This document shows positions 54,391 through 63,609 of a stretch of 64,000 nt of DNA, in pieces. The notes below the pieces were generated by a model. The model searched no databases, had not been told where the DNA came from, and saw only the letters and a program-made list of their open reading frames with translations. The stretch comes from Azospirillum thiophilum (GTDB taxonomy: Bacteria; Pseudomonadota; Alphaproteobacteria; Azospirillales; Azospirillaceae): contig NZ_CP012401.1 in the NCBI RefSeq assembly GCF_001305595.1, forward strand, positions 124,001-188,000, given 5' to 3'. The position numbers and the translations under genes were made by a program. Every line of letters begins with the position of its first letter. Positions within the stretch are counted from its first letter, which is position 1.

Positions 54391-55203
54391 CTACCCGTTG
54401 CCGGGAGCCTTGTGCGCCGCGTCGGCCGCACTCTGGTCCGGCCGCGGACGGTGGTTGAAGCGCACCCGGTTGATTTCCCAGCGCCCTTGCGCCCCGGCGG
54501 TGCCGTCGTCACAGGGGCGGCGGTCCAGCAAATCGAAGGACAGGTTGGACAGCCCGTCACCGGCCGGGATCTTTCCGCCGGCCCACAGCTCCTGAAAGAC
54601 GCTGCGGTTGACCAGGGAGATCGGGGACGGCGCCGCATCCGTCGTGAAGCCGTCATTGTCATGGTCGAGCGGCTGGAAGCGCCCCTTGCGCCGGCCAGTG
54701 GGAATACGGCGCGCCCGGATCCGCAGCGAGAAGTCGAAATCCTCGTAGCCCCAGCCCCAGAAGGCGTTGGAATAGCCGTCCACCTGCCGCATGACCGCAT
54801 TCGGCATCAGCAACGCGCCGCCCATCGTGCTCTCAAGGTTGGTCGTCACCTTTCGGTCCGACCGGCCCGGCGCCACCGGCCGCTGCTCCGCCCCGTACCA
54901 CAGGATGGGGGTGGGACAGTCGGCCCAGGAGTAATCGGCATCGACCGGCAGGTAATCGACGTCATGCAGGCAGGTGTAATCACTGTTTCCTTCACCCAAC
55001 AGGAAACCGGCGTTCTTCAGGGCGCCCCGGTTGAAGGGCAGCCCGGCCTCCTGTTCCACGATGGTCACGCGGTAGTCGATCCGCGGGACGAGACGGTCGA
55101 AATAGGCGCTCACCCACGGAACGAACTGCCGGAGATGGCTTTCGCGATCCCGGTAGGGGACGACGATGTGGAGCCGTGCGCCTGGGCTGTCGCCGGTCGT
55201 CAT
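54391..55203 (-). CDS. GT7-like galactosyltransferase family protein
   Basis: 270 residues. N-terminal LHIVVPYRDRESHLRQFVPW, metal site HDVDYLPVD and the characteristic FWGWGYEDFDFSLRIRAR match the beta-1,4-galactosyltransferase (GT7) fold. Sugar donor and acceptor cannot be read. ATG 55203 overlaps the GT41 stop by 4 bp (ATGA), so the two are translationally coupled. Last gene of the glycan operon. Confidence 0.85.
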   Translation of the reverse strand: MTTGDSPGARLHIVVPYRDRESHLRQFVPWVSAYFDRLVPRIDYRVTIVEQEAGLPFNRGALKNAGFLLGEGNSDYTCLHDVDYLPVDADYSWADCPTPILWYGAEQRPVAPGRSDRKVTTNLESTMGGALLMPNAVMRQVDGYSNAFWGWGYEDFDFSLRIRARRIPTGRRKGRFQPLDHDNDGFTTDAAPSPISLVNRSVFQELWAGGKIPAGDGLSNLSFDLLDRRPCDDGTAGAQGRWEINRVRFNHRPRPDQSAADAAHKAPGNG

Positions 55204-57824
55204 GGGACCTTTCCTTCTTCCTGTGTGGCGGTGTCCGGACCGTCGTCGGCGGAGATGGTGATCGGGCGCGGCGCCCCGCCGGTGCGGTGGATCTCCCACA
55301 TCGCCCGGTAGGCCGCCTCCAGATTCCGGGTAAAGCGCGGCGTGTCGAACAGCGGGCAGATCGGCCGGTTGCGCGCCAGCCGCTGCCGCAGCTCGCGGAG
55401 CCGGTCGGGCGAGCGGGCAAGCCCCATCGCCGCCGCCTCGTAGGCCTCCTGCCCGTCGGCGATCAGCTCGGGCAGACCGGCAGCCCGCAGCAGGCCGGCA
55501 GCCACACGCCCGGCAAAGGTCGTGCCCTGCAGCGTCAGCACCGGCAGCCCCGCCCACAGCGCGTCGCTGGCGGTCGTGTGGGCGTTGTAGGGAAGCGTGT
55601 CGAGAAACAGGTCCGCCAAACGGTGCCGCGCCAGATGCTCGGCATGGGGCACGGGCTTGGCGAAGACGAGCCGGCCGGGATCGAGACCGCGGGCCTCGCC
55701 CTCGCGGCACAGGTTGGCCGCGACCTGGGGGGCCCCGGCATAGAGCCACAGCACGCTGCCGGGGACCGCCGCAAGGATGCGCGACCAGCCGTCGAATTGG
55801 ACGGGCGTCAGCTTGTGGGCGCTGTTGAAGCAGCAGAAGACGAAGCCTTCGGCCGGCAACCCGCACTCCGCCCGGGTCGGCGTGGCCTCGGCGATGGCGC
55901 GCCGGCGGTCGTTGGGCTGGTAGCAGTCCGGCAGCCGCACCACCCGTTCGGCGAAGAAACCCTCCTCGCCCGGTGCGATCACCGTGGGATCAGCCACGAT
56001 GTAATCGACATAATCCGCCCCCAGCGTGCCCGGATAGCCCAGCCAGTTGACCTGTACCGGAGCCGGACGGGCGGCCAGGATGGAGGTGCGCGAAAAAGTG
56101 GTGAAGCCGGTCAGATCGACCAGGATGTCGATGCCGTCCGCCGCGATGGCCCGCGCTGCATCGGCGTCGGTGTGGCGGCGCAGGTCGACGAAACGCTCGA
56201 TCCCCCGTTGGAACCGCTGGCGCAGCGCGCTGACGTCGTCGATGCCGGTCGAATAGGCGGTGACGGCGAAGCGGGAGCGGTCATGCGTCTCCAGGGCATC
56301 GACCATCAGATGGCCCATCGCATGCTCGCGGAAATCCGCCGACAGGTAGCCGATCCGCAGGCGCCCGTCGCGCGCGGCCGCGGCAGTCCGGACGACAGGA
56401 GTGACGCCGCGGGCCTTCGCCGCCGCCCAGCGGGACGCCGCCGACTTCTGGTCGGCGAGGGTCGAGGCGCAGGACAGGACGTCGAAGGGCGACACACCCT
56501 CCGCCCCAGCACGCACCCGATGGAGGAGCAGTGCCTCCAGCCCGTCCAGATCGCGCCAGTCACACAGAAGCCTCTGCTGGTGGACGAGCTGACCCAAGGC
56601 CGCCGCATGGTCCGGAACCAGCCGCAGCACCCGCCGGCAGGCATCCGCCGATACCCTGCTCCAGCCGGCCATCGCGGCGGCCATCGCCAGATCGGTATGG
56701 CCGTCGGGCTCGCCGGGGGCGATAGCGACGGCATTGCGCAGAACGGCAACCGCGGCATCGGGACGGAAGGCCTCCGCCAGCACGCCACCCAGCCGACGCC
56801 ATGCCTCGCCATTCTCCGGCTGACGGGCCAGCAGGGCGCGCAGCACCGCCAGGGCACCCTCCGCATCGCGTTGGCTCGACAGAAGCAGGGCGAGATTGGT
56901 CTCCGCCACCGCGAAATCGGGCTGCAGGTCCAGCGCGGCGCGGTACTCGGCCACAGCATCCTGCGGACGGCCGAGCTCGCGCAGGGCGTTGGCCAGATTG
57001 TTACGCGCCGCCGGATCGGACGGCGCCAGCCGGATGGCGGCCGATGCGGCACGCCATGCCTCCTCCCGCCGCTCCGCCGCATGGGCGGCGTTGCCCAGCG
57101 CCAGCCAGTTCCGTGCGCCCGAGGGATCGAGCGCCACTGCGCGCCGGCCAGCGGCGAGCGCCTCGGCCGGGCGGCCGGCGGCATCGAGCAGGGCGGTCAG
57201 GTTGTGCCAGTTCTCCGCATCCAGGGGGGCGAAGCCGGTCGCCTTGCGGAAGGCCGCTTCGGCCTCCGCATTCCGGCCCAGGCGGTGGAGCGCCACGCCC
57301 AGCCGGGACCAGGCCACCGCATCCGCGGGATCGAGCCGCGCGGCCTCGCGATGGGCGGCGGCGGCCTCGGCGACGCGGCCGAGATCCTGCAGCGCGACGC
57401 CGAGATTGTTGTGGACCTCCCCCAGATGGGAATGGGTTGCCAGCACCTTGCGGTAATGGGGTTCGGCATCCTGCGGGCGCCCCTGCCGGTGCAGGGCCAG
57501 CGCCAGACCATATTGCGCATCGACCGAGTCCGCAGCGACCCGCAGCGCCGCCGCATAGACGGTCGTCGCCGCATCCCAGCGCGCCATCGCGGCCATGGCG
57601 GCCCCGAAATCGAGATAGACCTCCAGATCCTTGGCGATGGCCAGCGACTTCTGGAACAGGATCACCGCCTCCCGCGGCCGGCCCAGCCGCAGTTCGACCA
57701 TGCCCAGCCGGTGCAGCGCAGCCGGGTTCTGCGGCTCGGTCCGCAGGATGTCGAGATAGCGGGTCCTCGCCTCCTCCAGGTTGCCGGCGTTTTCCGCCGC
57801 CGCGGCGCGGGCGAAACTGGTCAT
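55200..57824 (-). CDS. TPR-SPINDLY/O-GlcNAc transferase-like glycosyltransferase (GT41)
   Basis: 874 residues. About 11 tetratricopeptide repeats (residues about 1-400) are followed by a GT41 domain (about 480-850). Catalytic-half blocks: LRIGYLSADFREHAMGHL, WLGYPGTLGADYVDYIVAD, FCCFNSAHKLTP, LFLDTLPYNAHTTASDALW. GT41 enzymes add GlcNAc or other sugars to Ser/Thr of proteins; flagellin at 46107 is a candidate acceptor, by inference. Cytosolic. The 64-bp gap to the upstream 240-residue gene and the overlap with the downstream gene indicate one operon. Confidence 0.93.
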   Translation of the reverse strand: MTSFARAAAAENAGNLEEARTRYLDILRTEPQNPAALHRLGMVELRLGRPREAVILFQKSLAIAKDLEVYLDFGAAMAAMARWDAATTVYAAALRVAADSVDAQYGLALALHRQGRPQDAEPHYRKVLATHSHLGEVHNNLGVALQDLGRVAEAAAAHREAARLDPADAVAWSRLGVALHRLGRNAEAEAAFRKATGFAPLDAENWHNLTALLDAAGRPAEALAAGRRAVALDPSGARNWLALGNAAHAAERREEAWRAASAAIRLAPSDPAARNNLANALRELGRPQDAVAEYRAALDLQPDFAVAETNLALLLSSQRDAEGALAVLRALLARQPENGEAWRRLGGVLAEAFRPDAAVAVLRNAVAIAPGEPDGHTDLAMAAAMAGWSRVSADACRRVLRLVPDHAAALGQLVHQQRLLCDWRDLDGLEALLLHRVRAGAEGVSPFDVLSCASTLADQKSAASRWAAAKARGVTPVVRTAAAARDGRLRIGYLSADFREHAMGHLMVDALETHDRSRFAVTAYSTGIDDVSALRQRFQRGIERFVDLRRHTDADAARAIAADGIDILVDLTGFTTFSRTSILAARPAPVQVNWLGYPGTLGADYVDYIVADPTVIAPGEEGFFAERVVRLPDCYQPNDRRRAIAEATPTRAECGLPAEGFVFCCFNSAHKLTPVQFDGWSRILAAVPGSVLWLYAGAPQVAANLCREGEARGLDPGRLVFAKPVPHAEHLARHRLADLFLDTLPYNAHTTASDALWAGLPVLTLQGTTFAGRVAAGLLRAAGLPELIADGQEAYEAAAMGLARSPDRLRELRQRLARNRPICPLFDTPRFTRNLEAAYRAMWEIHRTGGAPRPITISADDGPDTATQEEGKVP

Positions 57825-57888
57825 GCGCTGCCGATCGGTGCTGACGGTTGACGGGGGTGAAGCAGCGTCCTGTCTGCCATAACCGGCC

Positions 57889-58611
57889 CTAGTCGCGCCA
57901 GCGCGTGTGTTCCACGATGCGGGGAATCCCGGCGGGCCGGCGGCCGTCGCCCCATTGCGAGATATCGGGAATCGCGGTCACGCCATCGCGGCGGCCGAGC
58001 AGGCTCAGAAGGCTCTGGTCATGGCGATGGTCGCGGAACTCGGGATAGTTCGGCAGGCCGCATGCGTTGGGGTCGTCGGTGATCAGCCGGGCGTCCTGGG
58101 CATGCCGCAGCCAGTCCGCGACGAACGCCATGGCCGCCGGCCCACGTTCGCACACGATGAAGCTGGCGAGGATCTGCGGGGCATCGGTGAAGGCCGGCTG
58201 GTCCAGCCCGAGGAAATGGAAGCAGTCCCGCTTGGTCCAGACCCTGTTGCGGTGATGATCCTCCAGCGTGAACAGCAGGACCGGCAGGTCGCGCCGCTGG
58301 CGGCAGATCTCGATGACCGGATCGGCGCTGTGGACGAAATGGGCGCCGCTGTCGCTGTAGAACAGGATGTCGCCGTCCTGCAGATGCTCGCGCAGCAGCA
58401 GGTCGATGAAATAGGGCTTCCACAGCCAATAGCCTGCACCGCGCGGCTGGTCCAGGATATGCCGGTTGCGGAGGGCGAAGCCTGCATCGATGTGACGGCG
58501 CCCCATCATCGCCACCCCGTCGAACCCGCCGACGCCCAGCCCGGTCTTGCCGTTGTATTTCTGCGCCGTCGTGAAGGCGCCGTCGGCATAGTTCAGCAGC
58601 ACCCGCTTCAT
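57889..58611 (-). CDS. unrecognised protein of the glycan operon, glycosyltransferase-like
   Basis: 240 residues, no signal or membrane segment. Motifs GAGYWLWKPYFIDLLL, DGDILFYSDSG and HRHDQSLLSLL resemble GT-A-type sugar transferases seen in polysaccharide loci; the DSG/DDPN acids could bind metal. No confident family could be assigned by eye. The ATG at 58611 follows GGGAGG. It lies between the GT10 and GT41 genes on the same strand. Confidence 0.65.
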   Translation of the reverse strand: MKRVLLNYADGAFTTAQKYNGKTGLGVGGFDGVAMMGRRHIDAGFALRNRHILDQPRGAGYWLWKPYFIDLLLREHLQDGDILFYSDSGAHFVHSADPVIEICRQRRDLPVLLFTLEDHHRNRVWTKRDCFHFLGLDQPAFTDAPQILASFIVCERGPAAMAFVADWLRHAQDARLITDDPNACGLPNYPEFRDHRHDQSLLSLLGRRDGVTAIPDISQWGDGRRPAGIPRIVEHTRWRD

Positions 58612-58693
58612 CGCTCGTCCTCCCGCCGCAAGGCGGCTTTTTTGCTTCGGTTTTTTTCTGGGGCTTTTTCTGGAGCTTTTCTACTGCCGCCGC

Positions 58694-59671
58694 TCACAGG
58701 CGGCTTTCGATCCATTCGGCCAGACGGTAGGCGTCGAAGTAGAAATCCTCGGTGCCGAGGAAGGGCGCCGTGCTGCGATGGCGGCGATAGGCATCGTAAT
58801 CGTCGTCGATGGCCAGAATGGCGTCGATGGCCTCCTCGTCCGAGGAGTAGCGCGACACGTCGATGAAGCTGCCGGCGGCGACATCGCGCAGCACACCGCT
58901 GTCGCCCCAATAGAGCGGTACGGCGCCGGCCTGGAAGGCGTCGAGGATCTTCTCGGTCAGATAGCCGGGGTACGGGGCATTCTCGAAGGCGAAGGCGAAG
59001 CGATAGCGCGAGAAGACCCGGATCTTCGGCAGCCAGCCCATCTTCACCACGCTGCCGGTGTTGTTCAGCAGCCAGCCGACCGATTCGACATGGCGCCGGG
59101 CGCAGAGCATCTGGAAGAAGTCGTTGCGGCGGGCGCAGTTGGGATTCTTGTAGAGGAAGGCGCAGAATTTCCGCTTCGCCGCCTCCTCCCTCGTCGGCGG
59201 CACAGGCGGCAGGACGGGGTGGCAGAAATGCGGGGCCGCCCCCTCGCGCCTGTGGTCCCAGGCATGCATGACATAGAGCGGCAGGCGGTAATGGCGGGGA
59301 TCGTCGATGCGGTCGAACGACACCGACATGTCGACACCGTCCAGGGGGGGACGCACATTCTCGCCGGTGAAGAACAGCCCGCGGGCGGTCCGCGCCTCGC
59401 GATGGCGGGTGCCGAAAACCGACACGATGGCGAGGTCGCAGTCGTTGTCGACGACCGACACGTCGAAGCGGCTCGACAGGATCTCGACGAAGAAATTCGC
59501 CGACGGGTCGAACTCCGGCCAGAAATCGAAGAAGGCGATCTTGAGCCGAGGCCGCGCACCGCGGCCGCCGCGCTCCGGACCGTGCAGGAGGAAGCGGTCG
59601 AGAACCGCCGGATCCCTGTTGGCGGACGCGAGAAATTCGGCCAGGAAATCGCTTGTCCTTGGATCGATCAT
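58694..59671 (-). CDS. GT10 fucosyltransferase-like protein
   Basis: 325 residues. The GT10 signature FAFENAPYPGYLTEKILDAF then GAVPLYWGD (about 230-260) identifies the alpha-1,3-fucosyltransferase family. The N-terminal region has IAFFDFWPEF and LFFTGENVRPP, as in bacterial GT10 proteins. Soluble, cytosolic. ATG 59671 was chosen over a longer frame to 59896 that lacks family character. It opens the glycan operon. An A-rich spacer and an out-of-frame Lys-rich reading frame follow its stop. Confidence 0.88.
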   Translation of the reverse strand: MIDPRTSDFLAEFLASANRDPAVLDRFLLHGPERGGRGARPRLKIAFFDFWPEFDPSANFFVEILSSRFDVSVVDNDCDLAIVSVFGTRHREARTARGLFFTGENVRPPLDGVDMSVSFDRIDDPRHYRLPLYVMHAWDHRREGAAPHFCHPVLPPVPPTREEAAKRKFCAFLYKNPNCARRNDFFQMLCARRHVESVGWLLNNTGSVVKMGWLPKIRVFSRYRFAFAFENAPYPGYLTEKILDAFQAGAVPLYWGDSGVLRDVAAGSFIDVSRYSSDEEAIDAILAIDDDYDAYRRHRSTAPFLGTEDFYFDAYRLAEWIESRL

Positions 59672-59828
59672 ACCCGGCGATGCCCTTGCGCCTGCTGTGT
59701 GCCGGACCCGTCCGCCGGGAACCGTCCCCGCCCCGGATAGTCCGGCGGCATCAGCGTAGAAGTGCCGCCATCCCGTGACCAGCGGAATTTTCCAACCCTG
59801 CCGCGCCCCGCAGGGGCGTGAGCCGTCC

Positions 59829-59856
59829 TTGACCGCACCGCACACGCCGCTAATAT
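59829..59856 (+). promoter_or_regulatory. sigma-70-type promoter of ileS
   Basis: TTGACC (59829-59834), 16-bp spacer, TAATAT (59851-59856). Predicted start near 59863. A very clear match for this GC-rich genome. Confidence 0.7.
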
Positions 59857-59862
59857 CCCGCG

Positions 59863-60007
59863 CCATGGACGTCTCACTGCGGATCCTTGCGCACAACCGG
59901 GCGCGAATTACCGGCCCGGCTCTCTGAGGAGGGCCGGGAACGAGACCTATTGTGCGTCGGGTGGCGGTATGGCCGCCCGGCGGTGATGCTTTCCCCAGGG
60001 ATCCGAT
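59863..60007 (+). ncRNA. structured 5' leader of ileS (about 145 nt)
   Basis: Two consecutive stems can form: CCGGCCC / GGGCCGG (59911-59917 with 59931-59937) and a GGCGG/CCGCC-centred hairpin around 59960-59985. The length and the stems suggest a regulatory leader. No T-box or known riboswitch motif was seen. Confidence 0.4.
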
Positions 60008-62851
60008 ATGACCCGCGATTACAAATCGACCGTCTTCCTGCCCCGCACCGACTTCCCCATGCGCGGCGGCCTGCCGGCCAAGGAGCCCGAGCTGCTGAAG
60101 CGCTGGGCCGAGATGGACCTGTTCGGCAAGCTACGCGCCGGCGCCAAGGGCCGGAAGAAGTTCGTGCTGCATGACGGCCCGCCCTATGCCAACGGCAACA
60201 TCCACATCGGGCATGCCGTCAACAAGATCCTGAAGGACGTCATCGTCCGCTTCCGCCAGATGCAGGGCTTCGACGCCGACTATGTCCCCGGCTGGGACTG
60301 CCATGGCCTGCCCATCGAATGGAAGATCGAGGAGAAGTACCGCAAGGCCGGCAAGAACAAGGATGACGTGCCGATCATCCAGTTCCGCGCCGAATGCCGC
60401 CAGTTCGCCGAGGAATGGGTCGGCATCCAGGCCGACGAGTTCCGCCGGCTCGGCGTGGAAGGCGACTGGAAGCAGCCCTACGCCACCATGACCTTCCCGG
60501 CCGAGGCGCAGATCGTCCGCGAAATCCACAAGTTCGCGCTGAACGGCGGCCTCTACAAGGGCTCCAAGCCGGTCATGTGGTCGGTGGTGGAGAAGACCGC
60601 GCTCGCCGATGCGGAGGTCGAATACCACGACCACACCTCGACCACCGTCTTCGCCCGCTTCGCGGTCTGGGGCTCGTCGGCGCCGGAGATCGACGACGCC
60701 AGCATCGTCATCTGGACGACCACCCCCTGGACCCTGCCGGGCAACCGCGCCATCGCCTATGGCGACGACATCGAGTACGCCACCTTCAAGGTGCTCGCGG
60801 TCGCCGAGGGCAGCAAGGCCGAGGTCGGCGAGCGGCTGGTGGTGGCCACCGCGCTGGCCGAGCAGGTGTTCAAGGAGGCCGGCATCACCGAATGGCGGCA
60901 GCTGCACCGTTTCCCCGGCTCGCGTCTGGCCGGCGGCTTCTGCCACCACCCGCTGACCCGCCAGGGCTACGACTTCAAGGTGCCGCTGCTGGCCGGCGAT
61001 TTCGTGACGACCGACGCCGGTTCCGGCTTCGTCCACATCGCGCCGGGCCATGGCGAGGACGACTTCCGCCTGGGCCAGGCCAACGGCATCGAGGTGCCGC
61101 AGACGGTGGGCGAGGATGGGCGCTATTACGCCCATGTGCCGCTGTTCGCCGGTCTGGCCGTCTACACCGACCAGGGCAAGCCCGGCCCGGCCAACAAGGC
61201 GGTGCTGGAGGCATTCGAGCAGTGCGGGTCGCTGCTGGCCAGCAACCGCATCAAGCACAGCTATCCGCACAGCTGGCGGTCCAAGGCGCCGTTGATCTTC
61301 CGCACCACGCCGCAATGGTTCATCTCGATGGAGACGAACGACCTGCGCGGCGTGGCGTTGCAGGCGATCTCCGACACCCGCTGGGTTCCGCCGCAGGGCG
61401 AGAACCGCATCCGCTCGATGATCGAAAGCCGGCCCGACTGGTGCATCAGCCGCCAGCGTGCCTGGGGCGTGCCGATCGCCCTGTTCGTCCGCAAGGCGAC
61501 CGGCGAGATCCTGCGCGATCCGGACGTGTTCGCCCGCATCGCCGACATCTTCACGCAGGAGGGTGCCGACGCCTGGTTCGCCCGCGACCCGCAGGACTTC
61601 CTCGGCAACGGCTATGCCGCCGACGAGTTCGAGCAGGTCAGGGACATCGTCGACGTCTGGTTCGAGTCGGGTTCCTCCCACGCCTTCGTGCTGGAGCAGC
61701 GGCTGGAGGAGCTGGCATGGCCGGCCGACCTCTATCTGGAAGGCTCCGACCAGCATCGCGGCTGGTTCCATTCCTCGCTGCTGGAAAGCTGCGGCACGCG
61801 CGGCCGGGCGCCCTACAACGCGGTGCTGACCCACGGCTTCGTCCTCGACGAGCAGGGTCGCAAGATGTCCAAGTCGCTGGGCAACGTGGTGGCCCCGCAG
61901 GAGGTCTGCGACCAGTATGGCGCCGACATCCTGCGCCTGTGGATCATCAATTCCGACTATTCGGAAGATCTGCGCATCGGCAAGGAGATCATCAAGACCC
62001 AGGCCGACTTGTACCGCCGCCTGCGCAACACGCTGCGCTACCTGCTGGGCGCGCTCGCAGACTACACTCCGGCCGAGCGGATCGAGGCGGCGCAGATGCC
62101 GGAGCTCGAGCGCTGGGTCCTGCACCGCCTGTCGGAACTGGACGGGCTGGTGCGCGAGAAGGTGGAGGCCTACGACTTCCACGCCCTGTTCGTCGCCCTG
62201 CACAATTTCTGCGCGGTGGAACTGTCGGCCTTCTATTTCGACGTCCGCAAGGACAGCCTCTATTGCGATCCCGTCGATTCGGTGCGCCGCCGGTCGGTGC
62301 GGACGGTGATGGAGCATCTGTTCTCCACCCTGACCTCCTGGCTCGCCCCGATCCTCTGCTTCACCGCGGAAGAGGCGTGGCTGGCCCGGCCGGCCGGCCT
62401 GACCGAGGGTGCCGGCTGGACCGAGGAGAGCGTGCATCTGCGCATCTTCCCGGATGTGCCGGCCGACTGGCGCGACGATGCGCTGGCCGCCAAGTGGGAG
62501 ACGGTGCGCAACGTCCGCCGCGTCGTCACCGGCGCGCTGGAACTGGAGCGGGCCAACAAGGCCATCGGGTCGTCGCTGCAGGCCGACCCGACCGTGTATG
62601 TGGATGCCGCGACCAAGGCCTTGCTGGCCGACGTGGACTTCCAGGACGTCTGCATCACGTCCGCCATCGAGGTGACCGACGCGGCGGCGCCGGACGGAGC
62701 CTTCACCCTGCCCGACGTCCCCGGCATCGCCGTCGCCCCGGCACTGGCCGAAGGCGGGAAGTGCGAGCGCTGCTGGAAGGTCCTGGAGGAGGTCGGCACG
62801 GTCCACGATCACCCGACGCTCTGCGTCCGCTGCGCCGACGCGGTGGCATGA
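60008..62851 (+). CDS. ileS: isoleucyl-tRNA synthetase
   Basis: 947 residues, class I. HIGH motif [10 protein letters not shown] (66-75), KMSKS at 619-623, CP1 editing domain in between (TTPWTLPGN near 238), and a C-terminal zinc finger CERCW ... CVRC. It charges tRNA-Ile and edits valine. Complete and normal in length. ATG 60008 gives the conserved N-terminus. Clear promoter and long leader upstream. lspA follows on the same strand. Confidence 0.97.
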   Translation: MTRDYKSTVFLPRTDFPMRGGLPAKEPELLKRWAEMDLFGKLRAGAKGRKKFVLHDGPPYANGNIHIGHAVNKILKDVIVRFRQMQGFDADYVPGWDCHGLPIEWKIEEKYRKAGKNKDDVPIIQFRAECRQFAEEWVGIQADEFRRLGVEGDWKQPYATMTFPAEAQIVREIHKFALNGGLYKGSKPVMWSVVEKTALADAEVEYHDHTSTTVFARFAVWGSSAPEIDDASIVIWTTTPWTLPGNRAIAYGDDIEYATFKVLAVAEGSKAEVGERLVVATALAEQVFKEAGITEWRQLHRFPGSRLAGGFCHHPLTRQGYDFKVPLLAGDFVTTDAGSGFVHIAPGHGEDDFRLGQANGIEVPQTVGEDGRYYAHVPLFAGLAVYTDQGKPGPANKAVLEAFEQCGSLLASNRIKHSYPHSWRSKAPLIFRTTPQWFISMETNDLRGVALQAISDTRWVPPQGENRIRSMIESRPDWCISRQRAWGVPIALFVRKATGEILRDPDVFARIADIFTQEGADAWFARDPQDFLGNGYAADEFEQVRDIVDVWFESGSSHAFVLEQRLEELAWPADLYLEGSDQHRGWFHSSLLESCGTRGRAPYNAVLTHGFVLDEQGRKMSKSLGNVVAPQEVCDQYGADILRLWIINSDYSEDLRIGKEIIKTQADLYRRLRNTLRYLLGALADYTPAERIEAAQMPELERWVLHRLSELDGLVREKVEAYDFHALFVALHNFCAVELSAFYFDVRKDSLYCDPVDSVRRRSVRTVMEHLFSTLTSWLAPILCFTAEEAWLARPAGLTEGAGWTEESVHLRIFPDVPADWRDDALAAKWETVRNVRRVVTGALELERANKAIGSSLQADPTVYVDAATKALLADVDFQDVCITSAIEVTDAAAPDGAFTLPDVPGIAVAPALAEGGKCERCWKVLEEVGTVHDHPTLCVRCADAVA

Positions 62852-62879
62852 GGCCATCCGCCACAACCGCGGCCCTATC

Positions 62880-62984
62880 CCCTCTCCCCCCCGGGGAGAG
62901 GGCTAGGGTGAGGGGGATCCGCCTGCCGGACGCCCCTCGCCGCACCTCCCCCTCACCCCGACCCTCTCCCCGGGGGGGAGAGGG
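62880..62984. repeat. C-rich bipartite inverted repeat, copy C
   Basis: Left arm 62880-62916 and right arm 62948-62984 are reverse complements over 37 bp with only a few mismatches, separated by 31 bp. Each arm holds a CCCTCTCCCC/GGGGAGAGGG hairpin. It lies between ileS and lspA and its end merges with the lspA Shine-Dalgarno region. Confidence 0.75.
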
Positions 62985-62999
62985 AGGATGCGCGGCCCC

Positions 63000-63503
63000 A
63001 TGAACGCCTTCGTCGCCAACCAATCCCGCTCCTACTGGCTGTTCGGGCTGATCGTCGCCGCGGTCGTCGTCGTGCTCGACCAGCTCAGCAAATGGTGGAT
63101 CCTCGACCAAGTGATGCAGCCGATTCCACACGTCATCGAGGTGACCTCCTTCTTCAACCTCGTGCTGGTGTGGAACTACGGCGTCAGCTTCGGCACCTTC
63201 GCCAGCGGCGGTGCACTGATGCCCTATGTGCTGAGCGCGCTCGCCGCGGTCATCGCCATCTGCCTGGTCTTCTGGCTGCGGCAGGCGGACCGGTGGCCGA
63301 TCGCGCTGGCGCTGGGCTTCATCATCGGCGGGGCGGTGGGCAACGTGATCGACCGGCTGCTCCACGGGGCGGTGGTCGACTTCCTCGATTTCCACGTCGG
63401 CGGCTGGCATTTCTGGGCCTTCAACGTCGCCGACAGCGGAATCAGCGTCGGCGTCGTCGTGCTGCTTATAGACGGGCTGTTCGCCGGCCGCGAAAAGTCG
63501 TAA
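63000..63503 (+). CDS. lspA: prolipoprotein signal peptidase (signal peptidase II)
   Basis: 167 residues, four membrane helices. The two catalytic aspartates lie in GNVIDRLLHG and FNVADSGISVG. It removes lipoprotein signal peptides in the inner membrane. ATG 63000 has GGGAGG 12 nt upstream; ATG 62988 directly abuts that site, so 63000 is preferred. The ileS-lspA pair is a common order. The next gene encodes a lipoprotein, a likely substrate class. Confidence 0.95.
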   Translation: MNAFVANQSRSYWLFGLIVAAVVVVLDQLSKWWILDQVMQPIPHVIEVTSFFNLVLVWNYGVSFGTFASGGALMPYVLSALAAVIAICLVFWLRQADRWPIALALGFIIGGAVGNVIDRLLHGAVVDFLDFHVGGWHFWAFNVADSGISVGVVVLLIDGLFAGREKS

Positions 63504-63513
63504 GAGTTCCGTC

Positions 63514-63539
63514 GCCGGTGGCGCTATAACCACCGGCGA
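63514..63539 (+). terminator. hairpin after lspA
   Basis: 9-bp stem CGCCGGTGG / CCACCGGCG, 8-nt loop, 10 bp after the stop. No T-tract. Confidence 0.5.
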
Positions 63540-63609
63540 GCGCTCACCACGCGGCCTCGACCAGCGGGCCCGGTTGCTACGACGTGACAGACGACGGGAT
63601 CCTCCGAAC

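Larger units (their letters stand above)
59672..60007. other. 336-bp divergent region upstream of ileS and the glycan operon
   Basis: Contains the ileS promoter and leader on the plus strand; the glycan-operon promoter on the minus strand was not found. No ORF in it is supported. Confidence 0.5.
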
